Positions 10,701-19,331 are shown, counted from the first letter of the stretch. The stretch: 64,000 nt of DNA from an uncultured Paracoccaceae bacterium (GCA_947498985.1 CANMMF010000001.1:587501-651500), one strand, 5' to 3'. Translations and numbers: made by a program. Notes: generated by a model from the sequence alone, not told the origin.

Positions 10701-11167
10701 CGCAGCATTTCGGCGGCGCGGTCCTCCATCTCCTGGAATTGCGGACTGACCCCGGCTTCGAGTGGAAACCGCCGCAGCAGAGACGCGCAGAACGAGTGGA
10801 TGGTCTGGATGCGCAGCCCGCCCGGCGTCTCAATGGCACGGGCAAAGAGCGTGCGGGCGTCACGCAAAAACCCGTCGCTCAGAGACTGATCCAGCCCAAG
10901 CTGCCGCAGCTCGTCCCGCAGGCCATGTGTCTCTAACATGGCCCATTCGCCAAGTCGGCGGAACAGGCGGTTCTGCATTTCGGTGGCCGCGGCCTTGGTG
11001 AAGGTAAGGCAAAGGATGTGCTCGGGCGACACGCCATCGAGCAACAGGCGCGCGACGCGGTCGGTCAGAACCCGGGTCTTGCCGGACCCTGCATTGGCCG
11101 ACAACCATGTGGACAGATCCGGTGCGGCGGCGCGGACCTGTGCCTCTGTCGCGTCGTCGCGCCTCAT
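7763..11167 (-). CDS. addA: AddA, helicase-nuclease subunit for double-strand break repair
   Basis: A 1134-residue alphaproteobacterial AddA. With AddB it resects DNA double-strand ends before RecA loading. The order is: UvrD-type helicase with Walker A NAGSGKT (about 24-31), LVDEAQDTSP, VGDKKQSIYSFQG, MTVHGAKGLE and LYVGLTRAEK; then a C-terminal PD-(D/E)XK nuclease with GTVLHTLLE and AVDFKSNR. Start at 11167 because this ATG overlaps the addB stop as ATGA; the longer frame begins inside addB without similarity. Confidence 0.97.
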   Translation of the reverse strand: MRRDDATEAQVRAAAPDLSTWLSANAGSGKTRVLTDRVARLLLDGVSPEHILCLTFTKAAATEMQNRLFRRLGEWAMLETHGLRDELRQLGLDQSLSDGFLRDARTLFARAIETPGGLRIQTIHSFCASLLRRFPLEAGVSPQFQEMEDRAAEMLRAEVLDAMADGPHAPLVRDVAPFLSDDDTDAFLREICGKADVFAKVSDPEMIRAAYGLTDETHARLIETVFLGDEQAFLPELVSVLGKGGKTDASAADKLRAVTGADLNSLGILEDTLLTGPGAREPFSAKIGAFPTKGLLKKHPIDHILPRLDALMARVEAARPVRLALDAAERDISLHAFARVFLPAYEVAKQRRGWLDFDDLITRARDLLSDEKVAAWVLYRLDGGIDHILVDEAQDTSPAQWQVIERLAQEFTSGLGARPDLHRTIFVVGDKKQSIYSFQGADPSEFDRMREDFRARLQATSAPLNAMALEYSFRSAEPILRLVDCTFEGQATSGFVQEQKHRAFKSAMPGRVDLWPHIETVSPEKDGDWFDPVDRVSPRHHTVILAQRIARFIRQSIDDRTPLPVEDGQSGVYYARPVAAGDFLILVRRRGTLFTEIIRACKQEGLPIAGADRLKVMAELAVRDIVALLRFLATQEDDLSLATCLRSPLFGWSEQALFDLAHRRGKAHLWEALREKRDKHAETVSVLSDLLGQTDFLRPYDLIDRILGRHNGRRLLIGRLGTEAEDGINALLGQALAYEQTDIPSLTGFLQWAQTDNLEIKRAADSAGETLRVMTVHGAKGLEAPVVILPDCARPKTDVRSALLTDPQGVLWKGVANTQPARQKAAVQAAKDAQAQERDRLLYVGLTRAEKWLIVAAAGDLGSDGSSWYDKVRMGMERAGAEQNEFRFGPLGAGQGSILGDPDWSHLPMTQPSAPPDTVVTLPDWIDRAAPLRTPMPGTRSPSDLGGAKALSGAQGDSEEIAKARGTVLHTLLEWLAPLEDNRRGDMAATLLQDLLTQTAYATLLPEADALRDEALGVLSAPDLAPYLAADTLAEVPLTADLPGIGRIHGVIDRLRVTRDKITAVDFKSNRTLPATPDQVPEGLLRQMGAYALGLQTIYPGRQIETGLIWTANATYMELPHDLVTDAVRRTTPS

Positions 11168-14097
11168 GTCAGATCCTCGCGCTCTGGCGTGTCGGTCACG
11201 TCCCATTCGCCGAACCGGGCAAGGTGATCGTAATCGCCGCTATCGGTGTCGCGCAACAGCGCCCTGCGGGCCGTGTACCCACGAGTTGGGCAGGAATAGG
11301 CTCGCATCAGGCGGGTAAAGTCCTCCCAGACCTGGTCCGTCGGGGCGTCCTCGAGCGGTGCGGCGCTTTCCTTTGGGTCGCTGGGCGTCAGCGAGATATA
11401 GACCGCCCGGGCCACATGTTTGCTGTCGATCTTGTCGAAGGCGCCGCGCTCCAGCATCGCCGCTTCGAGCAGGAGCTGCTTGTCGAAGGATTTCTGCTCC
11501 GGCCCGCTGGGCGCCTTGCCGGTCTTGTAGTCATAAACATGGGCGTGGCCGCCGGCGTCGATGTCGATCCGGTCCGCGGTGGCCTCCAGAACAAAGGCCA
11601 GACCGGGCACCGGCGCTGCGCCCCTGACCTCGAAATTGGCCGGATCCGGGCGGGCGAGGCTCTGCCGGTCCTGCTCGGTTGCGGCAAACCACTGCGCCAC
11701 CCGGTCGATGCGCGCCTGCCAGAGCGCGCGGGTCGTCGGAAAGGGCACGATGCGCGCGTTGCCGACGATGCCCGCGGCCACGTCCGAGAGCGCCTCTGCC
11801 GTCAGCTTGCCCGGATCCGCGATCACGTCGCGCAGATATTGCTCGAACACCTCGTGTAACAGGATGCCGCGCATCAGCGCATCGGGCGCGCGCATCAGCG
11901 GATCAAGCGCCCGCAGACGCAGCACGTAGCGCGCATAGACCGCGTAGGGGTCGCGGATCAGGCGTTTGATCTGGGTGACGGGCAGCTTTTCGGGGCGCGC
12001 CTCGACCGGTGGCGCGGGGGAGGGGCGGGGCGCGGACGTGGCGGTGATCGGCCGCTCGGAGGCGTGGGCCAGCGCCAGCCAATACGTACCGCGCGCCGCC
12101 ATTTCCTCCAACGCCTTGGGTCCGTTCCGTTCCGGCAAGCCGGTGAGCAGGTTGATCAGCCGGTTCAGCCAGCGCGACGGAACCGTCTCTGCATCGTCGG
12201 TCTTGAGCGCCCGGCTGAGCCAGACCTCAGGGGCCGCGGCGGCCTGCTGGAAGTCATGCGCCGACAGGCCGATGCGTCTTTCAGGCAGTAACAGACCCGC
12301 TTTTGCGCGCATCGCGCGGTTCAACCAGGGGTCGGCGGACGGCATCTCGGGCCAGCTGCCTTCGTTGAGACCGGCGAGGATCAATAGCTCCGCATCCATC
12401 ACCCGCGCCTCGAGCGTGCCCCAGATCAGGATATGCGGGTGGCCTTCATCACGGTCGCGCACCTCGCCGCGCGCGACAATGGCGCCAAAAAGCTCGGCGT
12501 AGTCACGCGCGTCCATCTCTGTGCCGTGCCGGGCCTCGCGCAGCAGCGTGTCGGTAATGTCGCGCAGCGCGCGGCCTTCGTTCCTGTCCCAGAGCGCCCT
12601 GGCATCGGTGCTGTCAGCGCCGGCGGCGATGGCTTCGGCCAGCGCGATGTGCCGCGTGACCCAGTCTGACAACGGCTGGCGGCCCGGCACGGTGCGATTG
12701 CAAAACGTCTCAGCGATCCAGGTGGCCCAGCTGGCGCGATCGGGCTTTGCCCCCCAGTCGAGGGTGCCGACGGGGTCGGGAAACGGCATGCCGGTCTTGC
12801 GGATATGCAGCTCCAGATCGCGGGTGTGGCGCAGATGGTCGCCGCGCCCTGCGCCGGTATGCGCCAGCGGGTGTTTGAGCAGGGTCAGCAGCGCTTCGGC
12901 GGAAAGCGGCGCCTGAAAAAGCGCCGCGACGTGCCGCAGGAAGCGCCCCGGCGGCGTCAGCTGAGCGGGTGTGCCCGCGCTGTCATCCGGCACGATCCCC
13001 CATTGGTCGAGCGCGGAAGTGACCTGCCGGGTCAGCATCCGGTCCGGCGTGATCAGGGCAGCGCGCGTGCCATCCTCGGCGGCCTGACGCAGCCGCAATG
13101 CAATCGCGCGGGCCTCGTCGCGCGGGGTCTGTGCGCGCAACAGGGTCACATGCCGCATCGCCTGCGGCAGAACGGGTAATCCCGGCCCTTCGGACAGCCA
13201 TTGATGGGTGACGGGGGCGGGGCGCAGCGCCAGGGACAAAACGCGGTTGCGTTCGGGCGCGGGGGCGGCGTCGTCGGTCCAGCGCATGATGTCGGCAGGC
13301 GCAAGGTCGAGACCCTGCAAAAGCCGGGCAAAGCGGAACTGCGGGTGGTCCTCTCCGGTCAGCGGATTGTCGAGCTGTGCCCAGACGCTCTGGGGCATGT
13401 CGAAATCGAAGCCGGGCAGGATCACCGCGCCTTGCGGCAGACACGCGACGGCGCGCATGAACTCCGCCGTTGTGCCGCGCGACCCGGTGGAGCCCGCCAC
13501 CAGAACCGGATGCTGCGGCGGAGAGGCCTGCCACGCCGCAATACGCGCCGTCAGCGCGAGACGATTGAAGGCCGCGCGGGTCGGTGCGTCGCTGCTGTCG
13601 ACAAATCCGGCAACCGCGGAATAGATCATCTGCGCGCGCTGCCAGTGCCCGGATTGGTCCGACACGTCCAGATCAGAGACTGTTTCAGCCGAAACGCCCT
13701 CTCCCTGCATCTCTTCGAGCAGCGCAGCCAGGCTGTCGGAGAGGTCGAAGAGCGCGGTGCGGGCGGCCAGATCGGGCTGCAGGTCCAGCAGCTTCGAGAT
13801 CACCTCCGTCAGGCGCAACCGCATGCGCAGGTCGGGCTCGGGCGCCGGGATGCCGGCCCGTGTGAGCGGATCGGCAAGATCGGTGACTAGGCCGATCCGC
13901 GGCAAAAGGCAGGCGGGCCCCTGATCGAAGACGCGGCGCAGGCGGCGGGCCATGCGCTCCGTGTTGACGTAGATTTCCACCCGGGCCAGTGCCTCTGGCG
14001 GGCCGCTGATCCGGTCGCGCAAACCCCTGACAAAGGCTTCGGCGAAGTCCACGCCCGGAGGCAGACCGAAAATGCGCGGGCCGGGGGTTTCAAACAT
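11164..14097 (-). CDS. addB: AddB, second nuclease/inactive-helicase subunit
   Basis: A 977-residue protein, partner of AddA. The N-terminal two-thirds is a degenerate helicase-like scaffold lacking a clear Walker A. The C-terminus has the nuclease fold: LPVTQIKRLIRDPYAVYAR, GILLHEVFEQYL and the catalytic VYDYKTGK. I set the start at 14097 (MFETPGPRIF) because the segment before it is read out of murU and lacks family character; the start overlaps murU by 8 bases. Translationally coupled to addA. Confidence 0.95.
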   Translation of the reverse strand: MFETPGPRIFGLPPGVDFAEAFVRGLRDRISGPPEALARVEIYVNTERMARRLRRVFDQGPACLLPRIGLVTDLADPLTRAGIPAPEPDLRMRLRLTEVISKLLDLQPDLAARTALFDLSDSLAALLEEMQGEGVSAETVSDLDVSDQSGHWQRAQMIYSAVAGFVDSSDAPTRAAFNRLALTARIAAWQASPPQHPVLVAGSTGSRGTTAEFMRAVACLPQGAVILPGFDFDMPQSVWAQLDNPLTGEDHPQFRFARLLQGLDLAPADIMRWTDDAAPAPERNRVLSLALRPAPVTHQWLSEGPGLPVLPQAMRHVTLLRAQTPRDEARAIALRLRQAAEDGTRAALITPDRMLTRQVTSALDQWGIVPDDSAGTPAQLTPPGRFLRHVAALFQAPLSAEALLTLLKHPLAHTGAGRGDHLRHTRDLELHIRKTGMPFPDPVGTLDWGAKPDRASWATWIAETFCNRTVPGRQPLSDWVTRHIALAEAIAAGADSTDARALWDRNEGRALRDITDTLLREARHGTEMDARDYAELFGAIVARGEVRDRDEGHPHILIWGTLEARVMDAELLILAGLNEGSWPEMPSADPWLNRAMRAKAGLLLPERRIGLSAHDFQQAAAAPEVWLSRALKTDDAETVPSRWLNRLINLLTGLPERNGPKALEEMAARGTYWLALAHASERPITATSAPRPSPAPPVEARPEKLPVTQIKRLIRDPYAVYARYVLRLRALDPLMRAPDALMRGILLHEVFEQYLRDVIADPGKLTAEALSDVAAGIVGNARIVPFPTTRALWQARIDRVAQWFAATEQDRQSLARPDPANFEVRGAAPVPGLAFVLEATADRIDIDAGGHAHVYDYKTGKAPSGPEQKSFDKQLLLEAAMLERGAFDKIDSKHVARAVYISLTPSDPKESAAPLEDAPTDQVWEDFTRLMRAYSCPTRGYTARRALLRDTDSGDYDHLARFGEWDVTDTPEREDLT

Positions 14098-14761
14098 CGC
14101 CGAGCATCCGTTCGGCCAGCGCAATGCCTTCGGGATGACCGACATCGCACCATTTTCCCGGATAGACGGCGCCGAACAGCCGGTTGTCCGCCGCCATTTG
14201 CGACCAGATGACATTCAGCGAAAACGCCGTCTCGGCGATCCCGTGCAGCCGGTCGGTCTTGAGGATCTGCGCGCCGGTATAAACCATGTCCCCGGCGCGG
14301 CTCAGCCGCCCGTCGGGGGCAAGCGTGAAGTCACCGGGATCCTTGCGCCCGATGGCACGGCCCGTCGGAACGCAAAGCAGCAGCGCGTCCATCCGGTCGG
14401 GCTCCCACGCGCGGGCGAGCAGATCGAGCGGGTTCGGGCCAGACCAGAGCGCGTCGGGGTTGAGCGTGTAAAGCGGATCGGGCCCTAGCTTGGGCAACGC
14501 GTGCCGCAGACCGCCGCCGGTATCGAGGATTCCGGGCGTCTCGACCGACACCGTGACATCCGTTCCGCTCAGATGCGCCAGGATCTGCTCGGCATGGTAA
14601 TGCGCGTTTACCACCCGCGTCGCGATGCCGTCGGTCAGGGCCAGCGCGTGGTCGAGCAGCGCCTTGCCTGCAACCGGGATCAGCGGCTTGGGCCGCTCGG
14701 CGGTCAGCGCCCCCATGCGCGTGCCGAACCCTGCGGCAAAGAGCATCACCGCGTCAGGCAT
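14090..14761 (-). CDS. murU: N-acetylmuramate-1-phosphate uridylyltransferase-type nucleotidyltransferase (MurU)
   Basis: A 223-residue sugar-1-phosphate nucleotidyltransferase. The N-terminus LFAAGFGTRMGALTAERPKPLIPVAGK is the family fingerprint with the NTP-binding GxGTRM and the PKPL lysine. In the murein-recycling route AmgK phosphorylates N-acetylmuramic acid at C1 and MurU makes UDP-MurNAc, bypassing de novo MurA/MurB synthesis (the known basis of fosfomycin tolerance). The amgK homologue lies directly upstream, overlapping by 16 bases, which strongly supports the role. Confidence 0.85.
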   Translation of the reverse strand: MPDAVMLFAAGFGTRMGALTAERPKPLIPVAGKALLDHALALTDGIATRVVNAHYHAEQILAHLSGTDVTVSVETPGILDTGGGLRHALPKLGPDPLYTLNPDALWSGPNPLDLLARAWEPDRMDALLLCVPTGRAIGRKDPGDFTLAPDGRLSRAGDMVYTGAQILKTDRLHGIAETAFSLNVIWSQMAADNRLFGAVYPGKWCDVGHPEGIALAERMLGDV

Positions 14762-15717
14762 GGCGCTTTCAGATGCTCGAGAAAGGCGGGGGTCGGGGGC
14801 GGCAGGGCGGCGTCGAGGATCGGTTTCAGGGGGGCCAGCGCGGGATGCGCAAGATCGCCCTGCAGATGCGCCCAGACGCGGGGGATGAGGTCGACATAGT
14901 CGGGTTTGCCGCGGTCCGCCGCGAGCCGGGCAAAGACGCCCAGGATACGCAGATTGCGTTGCGCGCCAAGCACCGCAAGTGCGGTGCGGAACGGCGTCTC
15001 CGGAAGGCCGGTTGCAGTGAGATAGTGTCTGATCACGCGCCCTGCCAATCCGGGAAAAAGGTCGCGGCGGGCATCCTCGATGAGGGAGACAAGGTCATAG
15101 GCCCGGTGTCCTTGCAGCGCATCCTGAAAGTCGAGCAGACCGGCGCGGGCAGGCCCGGTGCGCTGCGGCAAATCGAGGATGTTTTCGGCATGATAGTCCC
15201 GCAGCACCATCACGTCGGCGGGCACGGCATGCCGCGCGAGGATCGGCTCGAACGCGGTAATCGCCGCCTCCATGGCAGAGCTGTCCCCGGCGTAATGGTG
15301 AAAGGCCACATCGGTCATCTGCGCCAGGCGCGGCGCGTCGGCGACAGGCAGATCGCCGGGTGCGTCGTGGCGATGCAGTTCGACAAGCACGTCCGTCGCG
15401 GCGAAATAGAGACGTTTTTCGGTCTCTGGGTCGGTTGCGAGGCGGGCGATCAGACCGTCGCCGAGATCTTCGATCAGCAGGAGCCCGCTGTCATGATCCT
15501 CGGCAAGAATCTCGGGCGCGCTCAGCCCGAGACCTCTGAGATGCCGCGCCAGCCGGGCAAAGAGGCGCGTGTCGCCACCCGGATCCTCCATCAGGATCGC
15601 GCTCGCGCCGCGCCGCATGAGCCTTTTGTAGCGGCGTGACGAGGCATCCCCGGCAAGCGCAAAAGCCTCGGCATCGGCCCAGCCGCAGCCCTCAAGGAAC
15701 GCCGCCACCGCGCTCAT
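14746..15717 (-). CDS. amgK: Anomeric MurNAc/GlcNAc kinase (AmgK-type, APH fold)
   Basis: A 323-residue APH-fold kinase with RDYHAENIL as catalytic loop and LLDFQDAL as metal-binding motif. AmgK phosphorylates the anomeric hydroxyl of N-acetylmuramic acid and N-acetylglucosamine. Start at 15717 (MSAVAAFLEG) since it overlaps the tsaE stop as ATGA; the frame is open upstream but only inside tsaE. The tsaE-amgK-murU order is common in Proteobacteria. Confidence 0.85.
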   Translation of the reverse strand: MSAVAAFLEGCGWADAEAFALAGDASSRRYKRLMRRGASAILMEDPGGDTRLFARLARHLRGLGLSAPEILAEDHDSGLLLIEDLGDGLIARLATDPETEKRLYFAATDVLVELHRHDAPGDLPVADAPRLAQMTDVAFHHYAGDSSAMEAAITAFEPILARHAVPADVMVLRDYHAENILDLPQRTGPARAGLLDFQDALQGHRAYDLVSLIEDARRDLFPGLAGRVIRHYLTATGLPETPFRTALAVLGAQRNLRILGVFARLAADRGKPDYVDLIPRVWAHLQGDLAHPALAPLKPILDAALPPPTPAFLEHLKAPCLTR

Positions 15718-16187
15718 GCCGCGCGCTCTGTCGAGAGCGCATCCCACCGCGCGTCGCGCCACCACATGTGCAGATGCCGAGTGTCGTTCCGCTCAGGATC
15801 GGTAAATTCAAGATGCAGGGCGGCGGCGGGGGCAAGCTCCTCCAGCCGGTCGGGCCATTCGACAAGGCAGATGGCAGTGTCGAACGCGTCGGTCAGACCC
15901 AGTTCCACACAGTCGTCGGGACCGGTCAGCCGATAGAGATCCGCGTGCCAGAGCGTGCCGCGCCGCGTCTGGTATTCCTGAACCAGCGTGAAAGTCGGCG
16001 AGGGGATATCCTCGGGCACCTGCTGAATGGCGCGGATCAGGCAGCGGGCGAAATGGGTCTTGCCGGCGCCGATTTCTCCGCTCAGCAAAAGCACGTCACC
16101 GGGATTGAGCTGCGCGCCCACGAGGGCGGCCAGATGGCACGTGGCCTCGGGCGATGGCAGCGTATGATCGGCGTGGCGGAGGGTCAT
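15714..16187 (-). CDS. tsaE: TsaE, ATPase for tRNA t6A synthesis
   Basis: A 157-residue P-loop protein. Walker A SGEIGAGKT at residues 36-44, SPTFTLVQEY, HADLYRL and LVEWPDRL are the family hallmarks. TsaE works with TsaB, TsaC and TsaD to make N6-threonylcarbamoyladenosine at A37 of ANN-decoding tRNAs; tsaD is in this window at 29371. The start at 16187 is by homology; the frame is open far upstream but overlaps the next gene. First gene of the operon running through trxA. Confidence 0.95.
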   Translation of the reverse strand: MTLRHADHTLPSPEATCHLAALVGAQLNPGDVLLLSGEIGAGKTHFARCLIRAIQQVPEDIPSPTFTLVQEYQTRRGTLWHADLYRLTGPDDCVELGLTDAFDTAICLVEWPDRLEELAPAAALHLEFTDPERNDTRHLHMWWRDARWDALSTERAA

Positions 16188-16231
16188 GCGGTGAAGATAC
16201 AAGCCGCATCCGCGCCCGCAAGAGCGATTGC

Positions 16232-17749
16232 TCAGACCGAAGGTGCGGTTGCGGGGATCTGCGGCACCGGGTCGAGCGCATGCACTGTCGAAAAGCGGAC
16301 CATGGTGGCCCCTGCGGACACCGGCTCTATGGTGCAGACCAGCTGGCTGCCATCCTCGAGCGAGAGCGTGGCGTCCCAGGCCGCGCGGTCGCGCAGGGTC
16401 AGCACAAATTCGCGTATTTCCGGCCAGATCGGGCTTGGTTTGCAGGCGTGCTGCCAGTCGCGGGTGGCATCGCCGATGGTCATCTCGGCGATGGTGCTGT
16501 CGGGATCGCAGGACCACAGCGCGCGGTAAGCGGCGTTGCAGAAGGTCAGCACGCCAAGCTGCGAGAACACCGCCACCGCATCGTCGAAGCAATCGATCAC
16601 CGATTGCGTCAGTTCCAGCTCGGAGCGGAAACGGCGGGTGAGAGAGATCTCGGCGCTGATGTCTTCGAGCAGAAAGGCCACCGCGCCGTCGGGATGTGGA
16701 CGTCCGGTGATCTTGTAGGTCAGGCCGGACGGCAGGTTCCAGGTTTCGCAATAGCGGTCGTCGCGGGCGGCGGAAATCACACCGGCCAGCTGGTCGCGCC
16801 AGGTTGCGTAGTTTTTCGGCTCCGGCATCATCTGGTTTTCGCGCATATGGTCGAAAAAGCTGAGCAGATTGGGCCTCGCGCTCAGGAAATCCGCCGGAAG
16901 CCGGGTCAGATCGACAAGCGCGGGGTTGAAGAGCACCAGCCGCCGATCCTTGTCGAAGACCGCAAGACCGATGGGCAGATGCGCAAAGGTCTTGGTCAGG
17001 GTCTGCACGAAGTTGCGCTGCGCCATCTCCGCCTCGACCAGCGAATTGATATTGGTGGCAAAATGCAGGACCGTGTCGCCCTGCAGCTGGCTGGTCACCT
17101 CGTACCAGTGTTGCGCGGCCTTGGAGTCCGTGAGGCTCAGGCGGACGGTGTGTTTGGCCGAATCCTGCGGGTTGTCGAGCTCGAAGATGTTCTGTTCGAC
17201 GCCGGTCAGCCCGGTGAGTTCCTGCAGCGAGATATAGGCGGCGTTGCGCCAGATCAGATCGCCTTTCTGACCGGTGCGCCACATCGGGCTGGGGCTGGAA
17301 TTGACCGCTTCGACCAGTTGATCGTCATTGGAGGCCGGTGCGACAGGCAGCGCCGTGGGGCGCTTTGCTGTCACGGTCAGGCGCAACAGCGCGTCATCGG
17401 GCTCTGCGCACAATACCAGATCGGCACCACCAGAGGCGTCGAAATTCGAGGGTGCCAGCGGCATGGAGGCAGGAATGCCGGGGAAACGCGGCAACAGCGC
17501 CTCGCGTAACCCAGTCCAGTCGGATCCAACGATCGACTGGTCCGGGATCAGGTCCGATACCGGATGCGTGGCGTCGATCACGACACCGTCGCGCAGCAGG
17601 AGCGCTGCATCCTCAACAACTTCCACTTGCGTATGCCTGCGTTTTCGCATGGCAAACGCGGAATAGACAATTGCACCGAAGACAGCCGCAAGACCGGAGC
17701 CTGCGCCTATTCCAAAGGCCAAAACAGATTGCACCAACACGTGTCCCAA
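16232..17749 (-). CDS. Membrane-anchored PAS-domain protein without a histidine-kinase core
   Basis: A 505-residue protein with one N-terminal membrane segment (about residues 5-33, followed by MRKRRH as the inside anchor) and at least three PAS-like stretches, near 138-220 (NSSPSPMWR), 240-350 (FAHLPIGLAVFDKDRRLVLFNPAL) and 360-450 (VIDCFDDAVAVFSQLGVLTFCNAAY). No H-box or HATPase motif follows; the chain ends about 30 residues after the last PAS. It may pass a redox or ligand signal to a partner. The predicted start is TTG with AGGGGA six bases before it; a GTG three codons in is an alternative. A CtrA-type box lies 35 bases upstream. Neighbour of regB, same strand. Confidence 0.75.
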   Translation of the reverse strand: MGHVLVQSVLAFGIGAGSGLAAVFGAIVYSAFAMRKRRHTQVEVVEDAALLLRDGVVIDATHPVSDLIPDQSIVGSDWTGLREALLPRFPGIPASMPLAPSNFDASGGADLVLCAEPDDALLRLTVTAKRPTALPVAPASNDDQLVEAVNSSPSPMWRTGQKGDLIWRNAAYISLQELTGLTGVEQNIFELDNPQDSAKHTVRLSLTDSKAAQHWYEVTSQLQGDTVLHFATNINSLVEAEMAQRNFVQTLTKTFAHLPIGLAVFDKDRRLVLFNPALVDLTRLPADFLSARPNLLSFFDHMRENQMMPEPKNYATWRDQLAGVISAARDDRYCETWNLPSGLTYKITGRPHPDGAVAFLLEDISAEISLTRRFRSELELTQSVIDCFDDAVAVFSQLGVLTFCNAAYRALWSCDPDSTIAEMTIGDATRDWQHACKPSPIWPEIREFVLTLRDRAAWDATLSLEDGSQLVCTIEPVSAGATMVRFSTVHALDPVPQIPATAPSV

Positions 17750-17783
17750 CTTAGTCCCCTGCGTGGAGAGTCGGCGGGATTGG

Positions 17784-17799
17784 TTAATGGTCTCTTAAC
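17784..17799 (-). promoter_or_regulatory. CtrA-type binding site upstream of the PAS-domain gene
   Basis: On the minus strand TTAAGAGACCATTAAC, a perfect TTAA-N7-TTAAC, the consensus for the alphaproteobacterial cell-cycle regulator CtrA. It is centred about 42 bases before the PAS gene start, a position suited to activation. It is also just past the end of regB, with no other gene nearby. Confidence 0.55.
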
Positions 17800-17864
17800 G
17801 ACCGCAACCTGACGTTGCGTCATGTTACAGAATTGAAACACTCTGTTGCGCCGGAGTGTCAGCG

Positions 17865-19262
17865 TCAGATCTCGATCAGGCGGTTTTCGCCCAGCGCAGT
17901 GCCGGTGCGCGAAGTGTCGACCACGATCTTGCTGCGTGGCCAGACCACTTCGACCACCGCCCCGCGCCGCTCCACATCCAGGCTTTCGGGCAGCAGCGGA
18001 TCGACCCCGTTGGCAAAGCTCAGCTCCGCGCCGGAGCGTTCCAGCAACGTCTTGGCGATGAACAGGCCAAGCCCCATGCCTTCGTAACCCGGGCGCGCCT
18101 TGCGGTCGGTTTCACTGCGCCGCTTGCGCACAAACGGATCGCCGATGCGCCCGATCAGATGCGGCGGGAACCCCTGCCCGTCATCGATGATCCGGACCGA
18201 GATCACGTCATCGGTCCAGACCGCCTCGATCCAGATGGTCGAGCGGGCAAAATCCACCGCGTTCTGCACAAGATTGCGCAGCCCGTGAATGATCTCGGGC
18301 TGGCGGAGGATCTGCGGTTGCGCGCTTTCGCCACCGGCGCCGGGGCCATCCTCGATCACGATATCCTTGCCACGATCCTCATGCGGCTCGGCGGCTTCGC
18401 GGATGACCTCGACAAGCGGTGCCTGCCGCATGTGCAGATCGTCCTTCCCGGCCCGGCCCATCGACCGCAGGATATCGCGGCAGCGGTCGGCCTGCTCTCG
18501 AATGAGCAGCGCGTCCTCGCGCAGTTCGGGCTTTTCCTCCAGCTCATCGGCAAGCTCCGAAGAGGTCAGCTTGATCGTCGCCAGCGGCGTGCCAAGCTCA
18601 TGCGCGGCGGCAGCCACCACGCCGCCCAGATCGTTGAGCTTCTGCGCGCGGGCGAGCGCCATCTGGGTCGCGGCCAGCGCGTCGGACATCGAATGCATCT
18701 CGCGCGAGATCCGCCTCGCGTAGATCGAAATGAAGATCAACGCGATTGTGATCGCGGTCCACTGACCAAAGACAAAGACGTCCGGAATGCGCAGAATGAA
18801 CCCCTGCTCGGTCCGCAGCGGCAGGTGGTAATAAACCATCAGCGACACCAGCAGGAACGCTGTTGCACCGAGAATGACGGTCGAGCGCAAGGTCAGAACC
18901 GCGGCAGAGACGGTCACCGGCCCCAGCACCAGCAGCGAAAACGGGTTGTGCAATCCGCCGGTCAGATAGAGCAGAAAGCACAGCTGCAGCAGGTCAAAGA
19001 GCACCATCAGCAGGTTTTCCGTCTCGCTGAGACGCTTGTTTTCGGGAAAGACGAAGATCGCCACAAGATTGCCGACCACCGAAACCCCGACGGCGAGGTA
19101 ACACAGGCCCAGTTCGAGCTGCAGGTTGTAAAGCTGCTGGGCCACGGTGATCGCGGTCAGCTGGCCGATGATCGCAAACCAGCGCAACACGATCATCGTG
19201 CGCAGGCGAATCCAGTGGCTGCGCCGCTGCTCTCCGAGGAACTCGAGCTCGTTTCCGGTCAT
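17865..19262 (-). CDS. regB: RegB/PrrB redox-sensing histidine kinase
   Basis: A 465-residue membrane kinase with about six transmembrane helices (residues 25-180), then dimerisation and HATPase domains. Phosphorylated His221 lies in AAAHELGTPL; the quinone-linked loop GGLHNPF is at 102-108; redox-active Cys261 is in REQADRCRDIL, matching Cys265 of Rhodobacter RegB. N and G boxes are NLVQNAVDFA and GMGLGLFIAK. It reports respiratory or quinone redox state and phosphorylates RegA. Transcribed away from senC and regA, the classic arrangement. Confidence 0.96.
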   Translation of the reverse strand: MTGNELEFLGEQRRSHWIRLRTMIVLRWFAIIGQLTAITVAQQLYNLQLELGLCYLAVGVSVVGNLVAIFVFPENKRLSETENLLMVLFDLLQLCFLLYLTGGLHNPFSLLVLGPVTVSAAVLTLRSTVILGATAFLLVSLMVYYHLPLRTEQGFILRIPDVFVFGQWTAITIALIFISIYARRISREMHSMSDALAATQMALARAQKLNDLGGVVAAAAHELGTPLATIKLTSSELADELEEKPELREDALLIREQADRCRDILRSMGRAGKDDLHMRQAPLVEVIREAAEPHEDRGKDIVIEDGPGAGGESAQPQILRQPEIIHGLRNLVQNAVDFARSTIWIEAVWTDDVISVRIIDDGQGFPPHLIGRIGDPFVRKRRSETDRKARPGYEGMGLGLFIAKTLLERSGAELSFANGVDPLLPESLDVERRGAVVEVVWPRSKIVVDTSRTGTALGENRLIEI

Positions 19263-19292
19263 CTGCGCCTTTTCGTCACTTGCATGGAACCG

Positions 19293-19331
19293 GGCAATTG
19301 TTAGGTCTCTTGGCGGTGGTGTTCAATTGCC
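19293..19331. promoter_or_regulatory. Inverted repeat in the regB/senC divergent region
   Basis: GGCAATTG (19293-19300) and CAATTGCC (19324-19331) form a perfect 8-bp inverted repeat with centres 31 bases (about three helical turns) apart, between the divergent regB and senC starts. It fits a two-site operator; I do not recognise a known regulator's motif. Confidence 0.4.

Noticed and set aside
17803-17819. CGCAAC-CTGAC-GTTGCG hairpin as the regB terminator
   Set aside because: Only six base pairs and no T run in the minus direction; too weak to list as a terminator.
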